Positions 57,993 to 64,000 of a stretch of DNA of 64,000 nucleotides are shown piece after piece. The notes below the pieces were generated by a model. It did not search any database. It was given only the letters and a program-made list of their open reading frames with translations, and was not told where the DNA came from. Both the position numbers and the translations under genes were made by a program. The DNA comes from Zerene cesonia. Its lineage: Eukaryota; Arthropoda; Insecta; Lepidoptera; Pieridae. Numbering within the stretch: the first letter of the stretch is position 1; each line of letters opens with the position of its first letter. The DNA is taken from the NCBI RefSeq assembly GCF_012273895.1, contig NC_052122.1, positions 12,338,001 to 12,402,000 on the forward strand. The letters run 5' to 3'.

Positions 57993-60118
57993 TTACAATT
58001 TTATATTATTTCGATGGATAAAATCTCCAATGACTTCACAATATTTAACAGGAGTAAGTCGAGGACAATAAATAGAAATAGGAAAGGTTACACCAAGTAA
58101 TTCAAGAGATAAATATAAAAAGGAATGATCATAAAGCGGGCAAGCAAAAAATATATGATTAAGATTGCCCGTATCTAAAATACATTCACACATTTCATTA
58201 TTTAATACACCTATTTTAGTACAATGATAAGGAGTACAAACGTGTGCAAGTCCTAATAACTGTACTCCATTTGAATTTGATATACTACATCCCCAAGATT
58301 GGTGATGGCAATTAAAATCTCCTATGACAATAAACGGTTCTTCGAGGGATTCAAAAATATTTTGTATATAATTCTTAATTAAATTTGAATGAATTGTGGA
58401 ATATAAATAGAAACAATAGATATAGTATTAAGACCTATTCCAACTATATTGTAATTTTTTTCGTTACGTTGAAATAGTTTTTCTAAAAGTAATAGTATTT
58501 TTAACTAAAACAGCAACACCGCCGTATCCGTCTGTTCTGTCATCCCTGACACTAATGTAGTCAGGGATACGGAAATTTAAATAGGGTTTTAGCCAGGTCT
58601 CGTTTAGTGAAATAACTATTGTATCGCACTTATTAATCAAATGTATTAACTCTGATTTTTTAGAAAGAATGCTCCTGCAGTTCCAGTGAATTATGTCGGA
58701 AGGCATTATTATAAATTGTATTACTCATCATTTTATTTAGTAAAGCAACGTTGGACGGTCTTAATGATTTACTCTGTTGAAGTGAATTAATTAAAGCTAC
58801 AATAATCTCCATTAATGCACAGTTTTGTGTATCATTGGAGGGAGGTTGATAGCCACAACCGTTATCAGGTGTAGGCATTTGGCACTCTTTAAGTAAAGCT
58901 TCATGAGCAGCTGTATCAAATCCTTGAGTACTTTTAGGAATGGAACGTGGCTTTTTAAATACAGTCTTTTTACTAGATGCATTAAAGTTTGCATTTTGTA
59001 CAGATTGTTTTGGTAAACTTGCAATGTTGAAGTGTTGAGAACTTCAGCATAAGGTTTGGTCACTTGTGGATGTAATTTGAATGCTTCTCCATATGACAAG
59101 TTCTTTTGAGCCATAGTTAGTTTAATTTGTTTTTGACGATTATATTCAGGACATATTTTATTGTTTGCAAAGTGATATCCAGAGCACATTATACAAGATG
59201 CACCATCCTCTTCAACAGTGCAAGTATCGCCATTGTGATCTTGGCCGCATTTGTAGCAACGGGGCTTAGATCTACAAATTAATTTTGTATGACCGTACCT
59301 ACAGCAATTGTAACATTGAATAGTTGGAAATATATATAATTCTACTAATAAAAAATTATAGCCAATGAAAATTCTTGGTGGAAGTGTTTGCCCATCAAAA
59401 GTTAAAATTACAGATTGTGAAAGCTTCCATGTAACTATACCATCAATTATTACTTTATAATTTATTCTGCGTACTTTAATTATAGAGCCACATCCATGAG
59501 GAACAACAATATTTTCTTTAATCTCTTCAGGGGACCATTCTGATGGAACGCCCCTCACTAAACCTATCCTAGAAACTAGGAAGGATGGGATTTTGGCTTT
59601 TAAGTTAAATGTCTCTAAGGCTTTATTTTTTATAAACAAGTTTGCATCTTGTGCTGTTGAAAATGCTACAACGCACCTATTCCTTCCTATTCTTTTAACA
59701 CTACATGCTACAATATTCTTAAAATAGTTCTTTTGTAAAAAATTCCAAATGTAATAGGATGTAATGTAGACCCATCACCAGGGGATGATTAAATTCGTTG
59801 TACATGTATTATATAAGGAAAAGAGTCATGTTCAGTGTACAAATTCCTAATCAAGGAATTTGATTGCAAGTCCAGTAAATTTTCTTTGACTGTTATTGAG
59901 TTGGTATTAGAAGCAACGCTTTGACAACCAATTTCTGAATTTTCTAGATTATTGGTTTTTACATTTTTACCCCGCTTCCTTTTCCTATTACTCTCCTGTT
60001 CCCACTCAAGATCCGCATCAAAATTATCATCATTGGAATAGAGGGTTATATAACTCGCGACAGAGGGACCAGGCCCAGGACCTGATCCCTCATTCAAAGG
60101 ATCCGGAGGATCCTTCAT
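57993..60118 (-). mobile_element. Degenerate non-LTR retrotransposon (Jockey-type LINE), frameshifted and internally deleted
   Basis: Minus strand. The ORF1 start is at 60118-59789. After broken frames ORF1 resumes at 59639-58812 with three zinc knuckles (CYNCCRYGHTKLIC, CYKCGQDHNGDTC, CIMCSGYHFANNKIC). Its C-terminus is in another frame at 58878-58660. The ORF2 start overlaps it (58706-58464) with the apurinic endonuclease N-terminus (IIHWNCRSIL, SLNETWL, GYGGVAVLV). Near 58338-58290 the endonuclease motif IGDFNCHHQSWG is readable in yet another frame. After that the sequence jumps to the extreme C-terminus of ORF2 (ECILDTGNLNHIFFACPLY, stop at 57993). The whole reverse-transcriptase core is missing, so the copy is dead. 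True ends lie somewhat outside the coding limits given. Confidence 0.88.
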
Positions 60119-61193
60119 GGATTTGTAATTTCCAACAATTTACATACTAATATTAACAATGAATAAACAACTTACCAATATAATATAAAACTATTATTAC
60201 TATTTACACTAAATGCTAATATATTTACTATAAAATACTTCTCTGATCATTAAATGACTTTAAATAAATAATTAAATTCAAAAGCACGCTCCCGCCTCGT
60301 TCAAAGTTTCCCGCGCTTTTTCCCTGTTATAATTACTTATAATTATAATGATTTGATCCCAACTACTTATCATCTTGAATAAATATGGGTTTCGACTCAT
60401 ATTGAATAAATATAGGTTTCGACCCATATTTAATAAATATAGGTTTCGGTGTAATGAAGGATTTATTTATTATTATTAAAATGAATAAATAAATTTAAAT
60501 GATCTTCAATATTTTTAACTTTCATTTGTGTTGTTTTTCGTTAATCATAGCTCAACATCAAAAATAACGAGAGTATATTACGCTACAAAAGCAGTCCTGT
60601 AGAAGCGGCGCTGTCAGACGCTGTAACTAATGTCATGTGTCATGTAGTGCCTGAAATAATGTTGTCTGTAATTTTAAATTCAAACCCTCTAGAGTCAGGA
60701 AAAAATGTACATCGTAATAGGAAAAAAATTATTTATTATTTGTGTTGAGCACTGATATTTTTTTATGTATTTGTTGCACGAGTATCGAATAAATAGAGAT
60801 CAATTCTCACTTTAGACTATTACGTATAAAGATTTTCTAGATAATATTTAGCAATCATAGTATATATTAATCGGTCTTTATATATATATATGTATATAGA
60901 GAAATTTTTGTAATGTTTTTTCGTTAATTATATGAGTTGGTGTTGTTTTGCCGAGCCGTCGAAAAATCGAGAAAAAACATTGTTTTTCCTTAAAATCTAC
61001 GACTTCCCGAAATCAGATGGATCGTAATTTATTTTCTGCTACTTTTTGTCATACTGTCTTCTTAATCTAATTGGTTGCATTACGCTATATTTTTTTATAT
61101 TTCTAAAGCTATAGCATTTACATTTTGCACTGATCTACATGGCATCACTGGTTGTGTATGACAACACAATTATTTTATTTCTGACTTCATGTC
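60119..61193. other. Spacer with LINE 5' flank and short tandem repeat
   Basis: The first 200 bases may be the LINE 5' UTR. At 60375-60450 a 27-base unit (TTGAATAAATATAGGTTTCG...) is repeated about 2.8 times. The remainder is AT-rich spacer before the Y-box gene promoter, without visible coding sequence. Confidence 0.5.
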
Positions 61194-61203
61194 TGACGTC
61201 AGT
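61194..61203 (+). promoter_or_regulatory. CRE palindrome overlapping an initiator, Y-box gene promoter
   Basis: TGACGTCA (61194-61201) overlaps TCAGT (61199-61203), an insect initiator, 95 bases before the ATG. No TATA box is evident at the right distance. CREB/ATF-type binding is inferred only from the motif. Confidence 0.45.
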
Positions 61204-61297
61204 CCATTTTGAAACCATCGAGTGAGCAGTGAACATCGAGGAGAGGTCGTGGAGGATTTTTACCATCTAGCCACCATCGCCGTTCGCCAATTACACC

Positions 61298-64000
61298 ATG
61301 GCTGATACCGAAAAGGCGCCGCAGCCGCAGCCTCAACCGCAGCAGCAGCAATCGGAACAACAACCCCAACAACAGCCTGCCAAAGCGTCTAAACAAAAGC
61401 AGGTCATCGGTAAGTCCTACGCCATCTTAGTTTTTGGTGCCCGGCATTATACCCAAAGCACATGGCTAATGTATATTTCAATCTATCTAGGTCATATTAT
61501 TCTTACAATTGAAATGTTTACATTCAGATTTTAAATACTGAATCGATCGATACTAAAAGCTACTAAAACTTTAGGCGATTAGCGGCGGCGCGGTCTCGTA
61601 TCGATCGCGTCATCTCCATCTATACTCGGCACGCATGATGCGCGGCGCCGCGATCGATCAATGTGATATCTCCACTTTTGTCTCATTTTTGGTTATGTTT
61701 CTAAATATATTTAGAAATACCACAAAAGTTACAGGTAATAAATTAGATGCGACAATGTTTGTTTCTTTAACTATTAGGCACGTTCTTATTATTAAATAAG
61801 TTTGGTATGATATGTAATCTGCTGTTCTTTTAATATTAATATTGCAAGGTACCATGGAATTTTAAGCGAATTAAAAATGTTTCAGCAATGTTTATATTTA
61901 GTAGAAACTTTAAACAAGAAACCATGTTTTAAACACGAAAAGAAAGTTTCATCAATAATAGAAATACTAAAAAACTATATTTAAAAAAATCTATAAATAC
62001 TTTTTAAGTTTCTTCATAGTGTGTGAAGTTGCAGCCATCATGTGCTAAGCAAATTTTGTTTGAATTGTGTGTTTATTTTGTATACATAATTTGCATATTT
62101 ACTTGATAAACCTGCTTATTTATCATGATTGTATTAATATTTAAGCTTTTATTTTTGTTTACATGTTCTCCTAATATGTAGCAATACATCATTATGAAAG
62201 AATAATCAATAACTAGTTGTTGCCCGCGGCTTCGCACGCGTCAAATTCAGGGTAGATTATACATGATAGACATGTTATACATATAATCCTTCCTCTTTAA
62301 TCACTCTATCTATTTAAAAATACCGCATCAAAATATGTTGTATAGTTTTAAAGATTTAAGAGATACATAGGGACAGAAAGCGACTGTGTTTTATACTATG
62401 TAGAGATTGTGCTTATTATGAATTGGATTGTTTATTACATTTTATACACACCTCCCCCTTTTTAGAATAAAGGAAGGTTGGTTATGGATGAAAGTTATAG
62501 GCAAACAATGGTTCTGCATTATAATCATTTGGGATCGATGTTAAAAATAATTCAATATTTTTGTTTTGATGATTTCATATCAATAAATGTGATTTTTTTT
62601 TTGAATTTAAAACTGAATTATAAAGTTTGTATTTGTCAATCCTAATAAATGCTTGCGAATTTTTATGTAATGTTATATAAGTATTTAAAGCAAATATACT
62701 TATAATTTTTACTTTATCCTGTTTCAGCCGAAAAAGTTTCTGGCACAGTGAAATGGTTCAACGTGAAAAGTGGATATGGATTTATTAACAGGTGAGAAAC
62801 TACTTGTTATACATTTATCTTTTTAATTCTCTACAACAATTGGTGCATCATACTAGTTTTAAAGGATTAATTTAATTGCATAAAGTTTTCAATGATTGTA
62901 ACACCTCTTGTGTCTATGAACCATGCATCACTGATTTGTTTAAAATAAATAAATAAACTTATATAAGAGGTTGACAATATAGTTCATTTGTCAAAGATTT
63001 AATATCATCAATATTTTTTAAAGATTTGTTAGGAATTAAAAGGGGGCTGGGTGAAATATCAGTTGCATGTAAACTAATGCACTACAATTCTCCACAACTG
63101 CTTAATTGTTGTAGTCAGTTGATAACAAATCACAGTCAAAAGACTAAACAAATCAAAGTCGATTGTCAAAGTGGGGGACCTACCTTTGATCAAAGTCTTG
63201 GATCTTAACCCCCTAGATTCAACAGCCAAACTTTATAATAAACATGCATTTTGTAATTTAAAGCATACCTAAACCATTACACAGGAGTGTAAAATAATAA
63301 TTTAAAACAATTGCCATGAAATCTTTTCTTATTTAATTGGTTTCTTCAATTTCATTAGCAACATCAAAACTTGACAAATGCTTCCAGCTTCTTAATTTTC
63401 ATTGAATGATTTATTGTGCTTGCTCTGATTATCTATCAACCCACTACAAAGAAAGTAACTTTTATGCTTTTTATCATTTTACCATTTGATCATTTGATCT
63501 AGTTCTGACCGTTTTAAAGGCTTTTTGTTAAAATAAATATTATGTAGCATTCTGCCTTAATAATGACGACTTTGAAGTGTAGTAATTTTGATGTATTGAT
63601 AAAAATATAACAAAGCTCTGACTATACAAGTGATTAATTAATACTGTTATGCTTTTACCAATTTACTTAGAAAACTGGGTAAAGATGAGGCCTCAATTAT
63701 AATAGTAGGAATGTGTTAATTGTTTTTTGCTCGGGTGTAGGAATGACACGAAGGAAGATGTGTTCGTGCACCAAACTGCGATTGTTCGTAACAATCCGCG
63801 CAAGGCTGTGCGCTCGGTCGGCGACGGCGAGGCGGTGGAGTTCGCCGTGGTGGCCGGCGAGAAGGGCTACGAGGCGGCTGGCGTGACCGGGCCCGGCGGC
63901 GAGCCGGTAAAGGGCTCGCCCTACGCCGCCGACAAGCGGCGCGGCTTCCCGCGGCAGTACTACCCGCGCGGCGGGTGGCGCGACGGCGACGGGCCCCGGC
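61298..64000 (+). CDS. yps: Y-box (cold-shock-domain) RNA-binding protein, partial
   Basis: Binds mRNA and single-stranded nucleic acid; family members (Drosophila Ypsilon schachtel, vertebrate YBX1, Bombyx Y-box protein) package and regulate mRNAs in the cytoplasm. Exons 61298-61409, 62728-62791 and 63741 to beyond the window end, all in phase. The N-terminus is a Pro/Gln-rich tail (AQP-type repeats, residues 8-27). The cold-shock domain starts at about residue 39: SGTVKWFNVKSGYGFINR with RNP1 GYGFI, and RNP2 VFVHQ in exon 3. It continues to GEPVKGSPYA and then an Arg/Gly-rich start of the C-terminal tail (RGGWRDGDGPR). The end of the gene lies outside the window. Exon 3 is strongly GC-rich while exon 2 is AT-rich. 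Confidence 0.93.
62213..62406 (-). mobile_element. Helitron-like element, family A, in Y-box gene intron 1
   Basis: Minus strand from TCTCTACATAGTATAAAACA (preceded by A) to GCGAAGCCGCGGGCAACAACTAG (followed by T). It shares GTCGCTTTCTGTCCCTATG and the GTGCGAAGCC-type end with 4172-4356. Confidence 0.65.

Overview
The window is nuclear DNA of an insect, almost certainly a moth or butterfly. Genes have introns with GT/AG borders, GC-rich exons sit in very AT-rich non-coding DNA, the protein-coding genes are typical insect genes, and the spacers are full of short repeats of types familiar from lepidopteran genomes (Helitron-like 5'-TC...CTAG-3' elements, tRNA-headed SINE fragments, a decayed Jockey-type LINE). 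There is no bacterial or viral organisation. A 1,000-base run of N marks an assembly gap at 27756-28755.

Layout. 1-3.1 kb: AT-rich spacer. 3.1-17.1 kb (+): a complete 13-exon procollagen lysyl hydroxylase (Plod, 754 aa), with a small secreted single-Ig protein (oig-4-like, 159 aa) nested antisense in its seventh intron. 19.1-19.9 kb (-): an unrecognised gene whose first exon I could not find, facing away from 21.1-25.3 kb (+), the visual-type G-protein beta subunit Gbeta76C (345 aa, 9 exons). 25.7-27.2 kb (+): a two-exon alpha-1,3-fucosyltransferase of family GT10. 29.8-37.1 kb (-): a nine-exon secreted carboxylesterase with an intact catalytic triad. 40.3-40.9 kb (-): a PHD-finger/coiled-coil protein, possibly derived from a transposon. 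45.8-47.8 kb (-): catalase (507 aa, two exons). 48-57.9 kb: a gene-poor, repeat-rich stretch. 58-60.1 kb (-): remains of a non-LTR retrotransposon. 61.3-64 kb (+): the start of a Y-box/cold-shock-domain protein that runs off the window.

For the spliced genes I joined exons by GT/AG sites and reading phase. Plod, oig-4-like, Gbeta76C, fucosyltransferase, esterase and catalase each close to an uninterrupted frame of the length expected for the family, which is strong internal support.

The genes do not form a pathway. Plod, the fucosyltransferase, the Ig protein and the esterase all act in or pass through the secretory route, but they look like ordinary neighbours. I found no convincing undescribed system. 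The most notable signals are an in-frame Gly-Ala-Glu minisatellite in Plod, CA/GT tracts abutting several Plod splice sites, a Helitron-like family carrying a TA microsatellite at a fixed internal position (grown to about 155 bp in one copy), a perfect 27-bp inverted-repeat element in a Plod intron, and a sharp base-composition step inside the single large catalase exon.
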